Assembly (NCBI RefSeq): GCF_000143415.4
Contig: NW_003314261.1
Coordinates: 2,612,904-2,676,903, forward strand
Direction: 5' to 3'
DNA length: 64,000 nt
Source of the DNA: Selaginella moellendorffii
Taxonomy: Eukaryota; Streptophyta; Lycopodiopsida; Selaginellales; Selaginellaceae
Under the pieces are notes generated by a model that was given only the letters and a program-made list of their open reading frames with translations, was not told the origin of the DNA and did not search any database. Positions 24,172 to 33,805 of this stretch are shown piece after piece (within the stretch, counting starts at the first letter, position 1; each line of letters starts with the position of its first letter). The translations under genes were made by a program, and so were the position numbers.

Positions 24172-26023
24172 ATGGTAGGAGCCGGATTCGCAGTGCTTCG
24201 AGCGCTCCGTGCGGGCATGGAGCAGCAGAACGAGCCGATAACGCGGCTCCTGGATTTCTCGCTCATGCCGATCGCCAAGGTCCTTGTAATGTGCGCGCTG
24301 GGAGCGATTATGGCGTCACCGCGGATCAATATCCTCACGGCGAACACCAGGAAGCAACTGAGCAAGGTGCGCGAAAAATTTTGTGTGTCCCTTTCTGTCG
24401 TGCTCTCGCCGTGCTTAACACTTTGCTTTGTTCTTAATGTAGCTTGTTTTTACTCTGTTTCTACCTTGCTTAATCTTCACGAAGCTTGGATCGGCAGTGA
24501 CACTGCAGAAAATGCTCGAATGGTCGGTGTGAAGATTGTAGTTTCTTAATGTTTGATCGATACTGATATGATGATGTTGTGATGTAGGTGGTTCATTCCA
24601 GTGAATGTTTTGCTCGCTACAATTCTTGGCTGCGCTCTTGGATGGCTTGTGGCTGTCATCATCAAACCTCCTCGAGAGTTTTTCAATCTGACGATTGTTA
24701 TGATCGGTGTTGGTGCGTTATACTTGCTAGCTTCACTCGAGTTTATGCATAATCTAACCTCTCGTAAGTGACTCTTTCTAACTTCTCTTTGTGACTTTTG
24801 CCAGGGAATATCGGGAACATCCCTCTTGTGCTGCTTGGAGCCGTGTGTCGTGACGACGAGAATCCTTTTGGCGACCCCGCGACGTGCAATGCGCAATCCG
24901 TGGCCTACATATCGTTTGGTCAATGGGTAATAAGTTGTTTTCATCTCTTTATTTGCTTCGCTTTCTGAGCAAACGCGTGCAGGTTGGAGCGGTGATAGCA
25001 TATACGTTCGTGATGCGCATGCTGAGACCTCCGAAAGGTGACACCACCGCCATTCAAGAATGTGACTTGACGGAGCCTCTGGTGATAAAAATCAACGGCC
25101 AGACCGCAGTTGTGAATCCCCTCGAGGTTCCTGTGGTGAAAGACTACCCGCAGCTTACCGCGTATGCAGAAGATGAGTGGAAGGATCCCGCACATAACAA
25201 GGTTCAAGAGTCTTTTATGCTCTGTCAAACACGCACTGACGAGTGACGTTTCTTTGCAGCATGCACTTTTGAGGAAGTTCCTGGCAACTCTCAGGAGTGT
25301 CATGCAGCCAGCGATAAACGCTTCAGTAAGTCTGCTTTTCTTCCATCGTGCTTTCTCAAAGTCGCGAGGTGTCTTTAGATCCTGGCCCTTGTCGTAGGAG
25401 CAATACCATTTTTGAAGTACCTCTTCTTGGATGACGATGGAGCGCTGTTTTTTCTGTCTGACGCCTTGAACATAACGGGGTACGCTTCTAAATAACGCTC
25501 GTTCAGTTGAATCTAAACGCCACGTCTAAATGCCACACAGGTCGGCGATGGTGCCCTGCATGATGCTCGTCCTCGGTGCAAGCCTTGCTAAAGGTACACA
25601 CATTCTAATCTTTAAGACCGTGTGTCCTTTTCCTAACTGCTGGTGTGCGATGGCAGGCCCGGGAGCGTCCAGCCTTGGCATGAAAACAACCGTTACGATC
25701 ACGGTTGTGAGGCTTCTAGTCATGCCAGCGATCGGATTACTTGTCGTGGAGGGGGCAGATCGACTGAGCCTCATCCCCGCTCAGAACAAACTCTTCCGCT
25801 TCGTTCTTCTCTTGCAACACTCGATGCCATCGTCGATTCTAGCTGGTAAGTCAGTGCTAAAATTCTATCCATTCTCTAATGCGACTCGCTTTTACCAGGA
25901 ACCGTGGCAAGCATTCAGGGCCATGGAGAGAAAGAAATATCGGCAGTTTTGTTCTGGGAGCACATATGCGCCGTGTTTACGATGACCGCATGGCTGGTCC
26001 TCTTCCTCAACCATCTCTTTTGA
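24172..26023 (+). CDS. PILS: PIN-LIKES (PILS) auxin carrier
   Basis: Ten exons: 24172-24366, 24443-24522, 24588-24712, 24805-24926, 24983-25201, 25260-25325, 25379-25479, 25541-25593, 25657-25845, 25899-26023 (424 aa, all phases close). Auxin efflux carrier/Mem_trans fold with about ten membrane helices split by a central loop (~res 195-270). Family signatures: ALGAIMASPRINILTANTRK, FTLFLPCLIFTKLG, WWFIPVNVLLATILGCALGW, GVGNIGNIPLVLLGAVCRD, and the C-terminal HSMPSSILAGTVASIQGHGE with WEHICAVFTMTAWLVLFL. PILS proteins sit in the ER and control intracellular auxin levels. Introns are 52-92 nt. The ATG is chosen because the conserved N-terminal helix follows soon after; an upstream in-frame extension to 24004 looks like leader. 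Confidence 0.93.
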
Positions 26024-26340
26024 GAACTGGTACGCGAAGATACGAGAAATAGTTTTGTTGTTGTTGTTGTACAGGCTTCTCACCGAATCGTGAGAACGAA
26101 AAGACAAAGGCTGGTTCTATATTGGACACGTAAGTTATTTACTGTTATCACAGCGATGCCTTGAAATTTAATAACGGGAAATTTTTTGTCGACTGATGAG
26201 TTGTGTTTGTTTCTTCCTTGAGAATTTACATAGCTCCTCGCAAATGGCTGCTGGCCGGTGGCTAAAAATTTCCAGCACTGGACGACAAAGCGATGATCAA
26301 GGTACTTACTTGGTTCTTCCTTGAAGCTGCTAAAATTCTT
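26024..26340. other. Convergent intergenic region PILS/ATPC1
   Basis: 317 bp between the stop codons of PILS (+) and ATPC1 (-). AT-rich, with a short gttgttgttgtt run. Presumably 3' UTRs of both genes; nothing else seen. Confidence 0.5.
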
Positions 26341-27486
26341 TTATACTTGTGCTGTAGCTCCAGCAACGATCTCGAGGATCTCTCCAGTGATCTTGGCTTG
26401 TCGCTGCCGGTTGTAAGTGATGGACAGGCTCTTCTTGAGATCCGAGGCATTCTCACTGGCGTTGTTCATGGCGTTCATCCTCGAGGCGAGCTCGCTGGCC
26501 ACGGACTCTTGCAGCGCTCGCAGGAGCTGGCTGTTGAGGTAGAGTGGCAGCAGCGCGTCGAGGATCTGGACGGGCTCCTGCTCGAAGATCATGACTCCGC
26601 TAAACGGAGTCACCTCCGTCTTGAACGTATCACGCTCGACCGTGAGCTTGCCGTCCTTGGTGGTAAGCCGGAACATCTCATCCTCGTCCGCGTCTACACA
26701 GTTTCCATTGATGTCGCAGACCTGTCCCTGTGGAGAGAGCGGCAGCAGCGTGTGGATCACTGGCTCCGACTTGATGAGCGACACGAACTTGGTGTAGAGG
26801 AGCTCCACCTTGTCCACCTCCTCGCTCACGAACAGCGCGAAGAGCTCGTCGGCGATGGCCTGGGCCTCCGAGGTTGTGGGAGCCGAGCCGGTCTGGTACG
26901 TCTTGTCCAGTGGGATGTATGGCCGCCTCGTGAAGTAAGCATTGCCTTTCTTTCCAATGCTGATCACCGTGAGCTCCACAGTGTCCTTGAGCTGCCGCAT
27001 CCTCTCCTCGGCCTTCTTGAGCACTGTGTTGTTGAATCCTCCGCAGAGGCCTCGATCGCCAGTGACGACGACGAGCGCGACCTTCTTCACGGGCCTCACT
27101 TTGGTGAGAGGAGTGTCCACGTCCTCGAGCTGCAATCTCTCGTTGACGTTGTAGAGCACCTGGACGAGCGCCTCGGAAAAGGGGCGGCCGTTCACCACGG
27201 CCTCCTGGGCTCTACGCACCTTGGCCGCCGCCACCAGCTTCATGGCGTCGGTGATCTTCTGCGTGTTCTTCACCGTGTCGATGCGATCGCGGAGATCCTT
27301 GAGGCTGCACACCGCCACGGAGCGTCCCCGGCTGGCCCTGCTCTCGAGCTCGCCGCACAGCTCGCCGCCGCCGACGAAATCCGAGCGGCGCAGCTTGGAA
27401 AATTCGCAGCTGCCGCTCGGGCTGGCGACGCACCTTCTGGATCGGGAAGCTCCGGCCATCGTCATCGATGGGATCGCGCACGCCAT
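26341..27486 (-). CDS. ATPC1: Chloroplast ATP synthase gamma subunit
   Basis: 381 aa, intronless. The N-terminal ~60 residues are a Ser/Arg-rich plastid transit peptide; the mature part begins near SLKDLRDRIDTVKNTQKITD. Signatures: TKVRPVKKVALVVVTGDRGLCGGFN, the chloroplast-specific insert with the redox switch CDINGNC (two Cys reduced by thioredoxin), and the C-terminal helix YNRQRQAKITGEILEIVAGA. It is the central rotor stalk of CF1, coupling proton flow to ATP synthesis, and its dithiol keeps the enzyme off in the dark. A 404-codon open frame on the other strand (26293-27507) is a shadow caused by high GC at third positions. Confidence 0.97.
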   Translation of the reverse strand: MACAIPSMTMAGASRSRRCVASPSGSCEFSKLRRSDFVGGGELCGELESRASRGRSVAVCSLKDLRDRIDTVKNTQKITDAMKLVAAAKVRRAQEAVVNGRPFSEALVQVLYNVNERLQLEDVDTPLTKVRPVKKVALVVVTGDRGLCGGFNNTVLKKAEERMRQLKDTVELTVISIGKKGNAYFTRRPYIPLDKTYQTGSAPTTSEAQAIADELFALFVSEEVDKVELLYTKFVSLIKSEPVIHTLLPLSPQGQVCDINGNCVDADEDEMFRLTTKDGKLTVERDTFKTEVTPFSGVMIFEQEPVQILDALLPLYLNSQLLRALQESVASELASRMNAMNNASENASDLKKSLSITYNRQRQAKITGEILEIVAGATAQV

Positions 27487-27669
27487 TGCCTCTACCCCTC
27501 TCGCTAGAGAGCCCTAAATTTCAAAGTTGTGTGGTGCTCGCTCGCCTCATCCGCCATCGGACGACTGGCGTTGCTTCGATTTGCATCCGACGGCTCGACG
27601 CCACAGCCTCATCCACAAAAAAATCTTTTTGGCGCGCAAAAGTATATCCTATTTAGTTTAGGGTTATGG

Positions 27670-29400
27670 AAACAGCGTGAGGGCTGGCAGCCGGCGAGGA
27701 CGCCGGCTGCGAATGCCTCGCGTGAAATGTATCCTGCGTGAGGCGCCACTGCTTCTTTTTTGGCATCGGTGTCGCCGCAGCTCTTGATCAGGGGTAATCC
27801 GTCCTCACAGGCCGCTCACAAGCCGCGAAGGACGCTGGAAATCTGGAAATCCGTCGTCGGGACGCTGGAAATCTGGTGTTGAAGGTATTCTCGCTATTCT
27901 TCCTCGCAGATCATTGCTGCTGGCATTGAAGCTGGCCAGGTATCCGAGGTTAGTGAGCGACGATGGAATCTCACCTTGCAAGTGGTTAGGGATTCCAGGC
28001 TTTCGAGCTGACCAAGCTCGCCAGGGATGATTCCAGAGAAGCTGTTTAAGGAGAGATTTAAGCTCCGGAGTGCGATGAGTTTACCCAGCTCTGGAGGAAT
28101 GGTGCCACTCAAGTTATTTGACGACACGAAGAAGCCTCCCACTGTACGAAACACTCCTTTCCAGTCGACAAGAATGGCAGTGTCAAGGAAGGAAGCCCGG
28201 TTGCGAGCAAACTCTTGGTATATTGCATCTCCATTTGCCTGCTGTGAAACATATGATTTCCAGTCAGTCGTTCTGGGGAAGAACGGAAATGCCGGTTTGT
28301 TGCCTGGTGGAACAACTTGCAAGCCTCGGAGTCCTTGGAGCTTACTTGGAATTCCTCCTCGTAAGGCCAGGATTTGCAACGAGGACAGGTTTCCAATACA
28401 GTCTGGGATGGATCCACTGAGTGGTTGAAGGCCAAGCTGAGTATGTCCATGTTGACGAAGCCACAGAGCTCATCTGGCAAGCTTCCAGTCAGCTTGTTTC
28501 TGCTCAAGTCCATGAAGGCGAGACGATAGGTACTGTTTTCGATGTCAAGGCCTCCGGTTAAACTGCTACCAGAGAGATCCAACTTGACTAGTTTGGTGAA
28601 GATGTTCGATGGGATGGGGCCTGAGAAGATGTTATTGCCAGCGGTCCAGCAAGTCTCGCAGGTTTTCAAGTCCAGCGGGAAGCTCTCCACTGAGCGCATT
28701 GCCGAAGTTCACAAGGGATGTAGCATTGGCGATGCTCGCTGAAAGGCTGCCATGGAACTGGTTATTGCAGAGGTTGAGAACCAGCAGCCTTGGAGAGAAC
28801 AAGCTACTTGGAATCGTTCCTTGGAGTTCGTTCCTCTGCGCCAGAATGCCTTCCAGTCTTGTACAGTTGGAGGAATGCTGCCAGATAGCTGGTTTTTAGC
28901 AACAGCAAGGAACCTGAAATTACCACCTCGGCAAGCATTCGCTGGTAGTGGTGAGCTACAATGGTCGACCTGGGCAGGTCGGGTGAGCTACAATGGTGAG
29001 CTTCCAAACTTGAGAGCATTGACTTGTCCAACAACAACTTTAGTGGAGGATTTCCAAAGTTGAGGTACGCAAGCTTCACGCACTCGAACTAAAGTTGTTG
29101 TTGGACAAGTCAATGCTCTCCAAGTTTGGAAGTTTGCAAAGACTGTCCATGCCACTACTGAGTTGTCCATCCAAATTCGTGTCACGGAGATGGAGCGATC
29201 CAACAGAGTTATTGCGACACACCACTCCCGTCCAGCCACAGGGATTGTTGCCATTGTTCTTCTAGTCACTTAAGATGGTACTTCCAACAGCTGGATTTAA
29301 ACTTGAGCAAGACTAACTTCTCGTCTTGTTCCTGCATGCACAGTGAGAACAGCGGAAGTGAATGGAGAAGCACTGCGCACGAAACATAACATAGATTCAT
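27670..29400 (-). pseudogene. Broken tandem copy of the LRR receptor-like protein gene
   Basis: The minus strand from an ATG at 29400 (MNLCYVSCAVLL, compare MNAIICYASVALLLL) to ~27670 matches the intact gene at 29947-32217, but is ~540 bp shorter and shattered by deletions, frame changes and stops. Recognisable pieces: LRR fragments around 28650-29270, the island segment NKPAFPFFPRTTDW (28310 region), ILVDWKGVF, the four C-terminal LRRs (ELGKLIALRSLNLSLNSFSG) and the region matching the membrane anchor (27680-27770). An inverted duplication sits inside (29001-29132). A tandem duplicate lying downstream of its source in the same orientation. Confidence 0.85.
29001..29132. repeat. Foldback inverted repeat of an LRR segment, ~44-bp arms
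   Basis: 29001-29044 and 29088-29132 are complementary over ~44 bp with one single-base bulge (an extra c in the right arm), separated by a 43-nt loop. Both arms derive from the second LRR of the neighbouring RLP (encoding LPNLESIDLSNNNFS), one in each orientation. A transcript across it in either direction would form a long, almost perfect hairpin with homology to the intact gene near 31903-31950. Confidence 0.8.
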
Positions 29401-29946
29401 AGTGGAATCTTTGGGAATTGCGATTCAATTTGAAGACGGTCAGAGGTTATGGCCCGGTCGAGTCGCCATGGCAGTTCTTTGTGAAACGAAAGGTTACATG
29501 TGGATCATAAACGCAATTTTATTTGCATTACCTCCAACCCATCATATCCACAATCAGATTGAGGCTTGGTTTTACTAAAAAGATTAATTTTCTGTATCTA
29601 CTTTTCCAATATAAATAACACTTAATTTCATAGTGTAGAGTTTATTCTAATTATAAAACTTATCAGTTCATCACTAAATGGTCCTTCATGGATTGGCTAA
29701 ATGTTATTGTCAGTCATTAATTGTTGTGATGGCCAACTTCAAATTCCATCCTCTTCTTCAAAATCAGTTAAACATTTGTGGCTTGAATAAATACTGAGTG
29801 CTTCCAAATATTTATATTTTAAATCTAAATTCTAATATAATATATAAATATAATTTAAAGAAATAAAAAATAATTGTCCTGAATGAACAAATATCTCTAT
29901 GATTTTAAGAGATAGCTTACTTCAGGCGGACAAAAACATATTTTTC
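29401..29946. other. AT-rich spacer between RLP pseudogene and intact RLP
   Basis: About 545 bp, partly very AT-rich (29560-29890). It presumably includes the 3' region of the intact RLP gene and the promoter remnant of the pseudogene. No coding or repeat feature was recognised. Confidence 0.5.
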
Positions 29947-32217
29947 TTATGGGCGATAAAAGAACAGAGTCACGGCCAGCGCGGACACGAAGCCGGCGAG
30001 GGTGCCGATTGCAAATGCCTCGACCGAAATATCTGTGGCATGTGGCGCCGCCATTTCTTCCGCATTGGTGTCGCCGCAGCTCTTGATCAGGGGTAATCCG
30101 CACAGACCGCTGTTCGATTGGAAGCACGACGCCGGAAATCTGGTGTTGAAGGTATTCTCGCTTGGGATTCTTCCTCGCAGATCGTTGCTGCTGGCATTGA
30201 AGCTGGCCAGGTATCCAAGGTTAGTGAGCGAGGATGGAATCTGGCCAGATAAGTGGTTGCTGGATACATCCAGGGATTCCAGGTTTTGGAGCTGACCAAT
30301 CTCGCCAGGGATTCCTCCAGAGAAGCTGTTGAACGAGAGATTTAAGCTCCGGAGGGCGATGAGTCTTCCCAGCTCTGGTGGAATGGAGCCCGTGAGCCTG
30401 TTGGACGACACATCTATGGTCGTCGTGGTGGTAAATACATCTCCAACCAGCCGAAACGTTCCTTTCCAGTCGACAAGGATGGAGTAGCCTTGCATTTGCC
30501 GGAACAAGTTCCGGCTATCTAGGAATGCCGTCCTCCAGTCGAAGTATACCGAGTCTCCAAACATCTGAGTCCACTGCGCTAGAAAAGGCTTCCAGTCGGT
30601 GGTTCTTGGGAAGAACGGGAACGCCGGCCTGTTGCCTTGAGGGACGACTTGCAATCCTCGGAGTCCCTGGAGCTCACTTGGGAACTCTCCTCGCAAAGAG
30701 TTGTGCGAGAGGTCGAGGATTTGCAACGAGGACAGGTTTCCAAGGCAGTCTGGAATGAAGCCGTCGAGATGGTTGAAGGCCAGGCTGAGTACGTGCATGT
30801 TGATGAAACCACAGAGCTCACTTGGCAAGCTTCCAGTGAGCTGGTTCCTGCTCAAGTCCATGAAGACGAGATGGCTGCTGCTGTTGTCGATGCCAAGTTC
30901 TCCGCTGAAGTTGTTGCCGGAGACATCCAGCATGACCGGTCTAGAGAACAAGCTTGGCGGGATGGAGCCCGAGAACCTGTTGTTTCCTGCGGAGAAGTCC
31001 AGCAGATCAACCAGGTTTGCAAATCCAGCAGGAAGCTCTCCACTGAGCTCGTTGTTGCAAATTCCGAGGAAGGCAAGTGATGTAGCGTTGCCGATGCTCG
31101 CCGGAAGGCTGCCATGGAGCTGGTTACTGCAGAGGTTGAGGGCCAGTAGACTTGGAGTGAAAAAGCTGGCGGGAATGGTCCCTTCGAGCTGGTTGCTGGG
31201 TGCATAGAAGACTTCCAGTTTTGTACAGTTGGAGTATGAAGGAGGAATGCTGCCGGAGAGATTGTTTCCATCCAGACCGACGAAGCTGAGGCGATCACCT
31301 CGACAAAGATTTGCTGGTAATGGACCAGTTAAACCGTTCAGTGCTGCCTCGAAGTCTTCGAGCGCAGAGTGGAGGCCAAACTCTTGTGGGATCTCACCGC
31401 CAAGTCTGTTATCAAAGAGCGAAATGCGTCTCAAGCTGGGAAGCCTGGCCAGTTCCACGGGGATGCCACCGCTCAGGTTGTTCCCTGCTAGTCGCAACAC
31501 TTCCAACCGCCTGAGCTGAGAAAATGCGAGAGGAATCCTCCCCGAAAGGATGTTCTTCCACAGCTGGAGCTCGCGGAGCCTGGACAGTCTGCCAAACTCA
31601 CCAGGTATTTCTCCAGTTAGCTTGTTCTTTGCCAGGGACAACATTCTTAGATTGATCATGCTGATGTTCCAGGGAATAGTGCCACTCAGGTTGTTCCTGG
31701 AGAGATCAAGTAGTCGCAAGGTCTCTATGCTCATCATGTCCCAAGGGATTTGTCCCTGTATTCCATTCCGCGAGAGATCAAGCACCAGCAGCCGGCTAAG
31801 ATTGCGGAAGCCCGACGCAGGAAGCTCACCAGAGATGCCATTGAAGCTCAAGTTGAGGTATCTAAGCTTGACACACTCGATCAACTGGTCTGGAAATCCT
31901 CCACTGAAATTGTTGCTTGACAGGTCGATGCTCTCCAAGGCTGGAAGCTGGCAAAGATTGTTGATTCCACTGAGGCGTCCACGCAAGTTCATACCAGAGA
32001 GATGGATCGATCGGACAGAAGAATTGCTACAGGCGACTCCTTCCCAGCCACAGGGACTTGAGTAATTGCTGCCACTGTTCTTCCAGTCGCTTAAGATCGT
32101 GGCATTTCCATCAAGGCTGGATTTAAACCCGAGTAAGATTTTCGTCTCCTCACGTGTGCATAGCGAGAAAGGCAGAAGGAGCAATGCGACCGAAGCATAG
32201 CAAATGATAGCATTCAT
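29947..32217 (-). CDS. Leucine-rich-repeat receptor-like protein (RLP), no kinase domain
   Basis: 756 aa, intronless. Signal peptide (MNAIICYASVALLLLPFSLC), LRR N-cap with WEGVAC, then about 19 plant-type LRRs of 24 aa (LxxLxxLDLSxNxLSGxIP), a non-LRR island (~res 535-610, NRPAFPFFPRTTDW to DWKGTFRLVGD), four more LRRs, a C-cap (SGLCGLPLIKSCG), an acidic spacer and one membrane helix (AFAIGTLAGFVSALAVTLFF) with a two-residue tail. The island-then-four-LRR layout is typical of RLPs and of LRR-RKs that bind small ligands or peptides. It should sit in the plasma membrane and signal through partner kinases. The ligand cannot be inferred. A decayed tandem copy lies just downstream. Confidence 0.92.
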   Translation of the reverse strand: MNAIICYASVALLLLPFSLCTREETKILLGFKSSLDGNATILSDWKNSGSNYSSPCGWEGVACSNSSVRSIHLSGMNLRGRLSGINNLCQLPALESIDLSSNNFSGGFPDQLIECVKLRYLNLSFNGISGELPASGFRNLSRLLVLDLSRNGIQGQIPWDMMSIETLRLLDLSRNNLSGTIPWNISMINLRMLSLAKNKLTGEIPGEFGRLSRLRELQLWKNILSGRIPLAFSQLRRLEVLRLAGNNLSGGIPVELARLPSLRRISLFDNRLGGEIPQEFGLHSALEDFEAALNGLTGPLPANLCRGDRLSFVGLDGNNLSGSIPPSYSNCTKLEVFYAPSNQLEGTIPASFFTPSLLALNLCSNQLHGSLPASIGNATSLAFLGICNNELSGELPAGFANLVDLLDFSAGNNRFSGSIPPSLFSRPVMLDVSGNNFSGELGIDNSSSHLVFMDLSRNQLTGSLPSELCGFINMHVLSLAFNHLDGFIPDCLGNLSSLQILDLSHNSLRGEFPSELQGLRGLQVVPQGNRPAFPFFPRTTDWKPFLAQWTQMFGDSVYFDWRTAFLDSRNLFRQMQGYSILVDWKGTFRLVGDVFTTTTTIDVSSNRLTGSIPPELGRLIALRSLNLSFNSFSGGIPGEIGQLQNLESLDVSSNHLSGQIPSSLTNLGYLASFNASSNDLRGRIPSENTFNTRFPASCFQSNSGLCGLPLIKSCGDTNAEEMAAPHATDISVEAFAIGTLAGFVSALAVTLFFYRP

Positions 32218-32398
32218 GACAGAAATCTTGGATGCTGCTCGACAGCGCTGCGACGGCTGTATACTCGAATTTCAAAGTCGCGGTCAAGCCCGAGACAACG
32301 TTTTTCTCAATCACGAAAGTGAAACGTTTGAATTTTCAAAAGTTAGGGCATATTATATTACTACTTTTTACCACTTTTTGAGCCTTTAAATTTGTACT

Positions 32399-32830
32399 AT
32401 GGAGTTTCTCTTGCTTCTGAATGGTTTAGTGACTTTTTATGAGTTTTTTTTTTCTAATATAAAGTTATTCTCAAATCTTATTTTGCTTATGACTGTAGCA
32501 TTTTCTCTAAAATTTGTCAGGGCTTTTAAATTATAATGTTTAGTTATTTTAAGCTCTCTTTTTTTTTGAGAAAATTGAGCTTACACAATAATTTAGTATT
32601 TAGATCTTAACAGTCAAGTATAAAATATAAATAAAGAACTTAAATCTAATGGGTTTGATATTGCAAAAACTATAAGTAATTATTTTTATCCTTAATAAAT
32701 CTATTCCATTAAGTTATCATTCCTTTAGTTGAGTGCTACACTTATAAAATATGAAAGTAAGGATTTTAATTAAAACTAAAATTTAATATGGGTAATGAAT
32801 AAGGATGAATATCTCCCTTTAATATTGTAA
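32399..32830 (+). pseudogene. Decayed copy of the CVNH lectin gene
   Basis: Base-by-base comparison with the intact gene at 37144-37629 shows collinear similarity from an ATG at 32399 through the signal-peptide region, the T-rich intron-like segment (32440-32497), a stretch gagaaaattgagcttacaca (intact: gagaaaatcgagcctactca) and gtaatgaataaggatg near the 3' end. Differences are mostly C-to-T and G-to-A, leaving the copy AT-rich with many stops. This looks like decay by methylation and deamination after a DNA-level duplication, because the intron-like part is kept. Confidence 0.7.
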
Positions 32831-33420
32831 TAAATTTTCTTTATTCCAGATGATATTTTGCCTTCTAATTCTTAAATTTTCTTGATGATCCCACTACTAT
32901 AAATATTTTTGTAATTTATAAAACTTCATTAAAAAAAATATTTTAGTTTTTATCTAAACTAATTTTATTTTTACTGGATTAATATATTATTATTTAACAA
33001 TAAAAATCTCACAACTAGTTATGATTTTAGAAGGCTAATTTATATAGTAATGGTATATTTTGCAACTATTAAAAAATTTATAATTTTTCATAAGTGAGAA
33101 GAGTTGTTTGATTTTTATAATTAGAGGTGAGTCATGTAAAACAAATCTTTCATAAAACAACTCTATCTTCTTGTTTGTTTAAGCAAACCTGTAAGGGATG
33201 GTAATGAATATACCTAGAATATGCTTGAATATTTTAGGATATTCTATCATCCAATGGTGGTTATTCATTTAAATTAATTTCATATTTATAATTTATAAAC
33301 ATGTTTATAATTTATAAACTTTTCTAACCACTTTGTATCATCATGAGCATGTGTGGTTTTTGGAGCATGAGCCAAAAAAACCATGTAATGTATAGTGCAT
33401 TGGTTGGGTTCTATGTCCAG
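32831..33420. other. AT-rich spacer with dispersed repeat copy 2
   Basis: AT-rich DNA containing 33196-33274, the inverted partner of the repeat at 361-450, followed by two tgtttataatttataaac-type near-palindromes (33285-33320). No coding feature was recognised. Confidence 0.55.
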
Positions 33421-33805
33421 AATGGCAATTGCAAGGGAGCTCTCAAAGTTCCATTGCCAAGGCCCTCAATGCAGCCACCACCATGAAGCAGAGAATCTGG
33501 AGCTCCAGGGCTGGATGGATGAGGCAGCCAGTGATCCATGTGAAGGGAAGAATGAAAACGAGGAGGAGTGCTCATAGGGGGCTCCCAGCCTCAATTGCAA
33601 CAAGCATGAAGTATTGAAACCAGCTCGGAGATTTGAGCAAGGCCCCCTCGAGATCAATCATGATGCTATCGTTGTTCCTGGCCACTGTATTCTCCACTAG
33701 CTCCAATGGATTGCTCTTGTCCCTGGGAAGCATCAAGAAAATCATATTTGAACTAGTGAATTGATTGAGAATTGCCTCTCCCTGAAGGTTTGAGTTGAGA
33801 GCCAT
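33421..33805 (-). pseudogene. Glycerol-3-phosphate acyltransferase (GPAT) N-terminal fragment
   Basis: From ATG at 33805 the frame reaches IDLEGALLKSPSWFQYFMLV and AIEAGSPL, closely resembling the degenerate HAD-type N-terminus of land-plant GPATs (xDxDGTLL...SFxYFMLVAxEAGSxLRALLLL). It then meets TGA exactly where Arg is expected (SPL*ALLLVFILPF), continues in frame with hydrophobic, GPAT-like sequence, and meets a second TGA (AMEL*EL). Both stops are consistent with CGA-to-TGA mutation. The acyltransferase domain is missing. Family GPATs make cutin and suberin precursors; this copy is dead. Confidence 0.6.

Noticed and set aside
26293-27507. 404-codon open frame on the + strand
   Set aside because: It is the exact antisense of ATPC1, a well-conserved gene; the composition (many L, R, H, V) is that of a GC-rich shadow frame.
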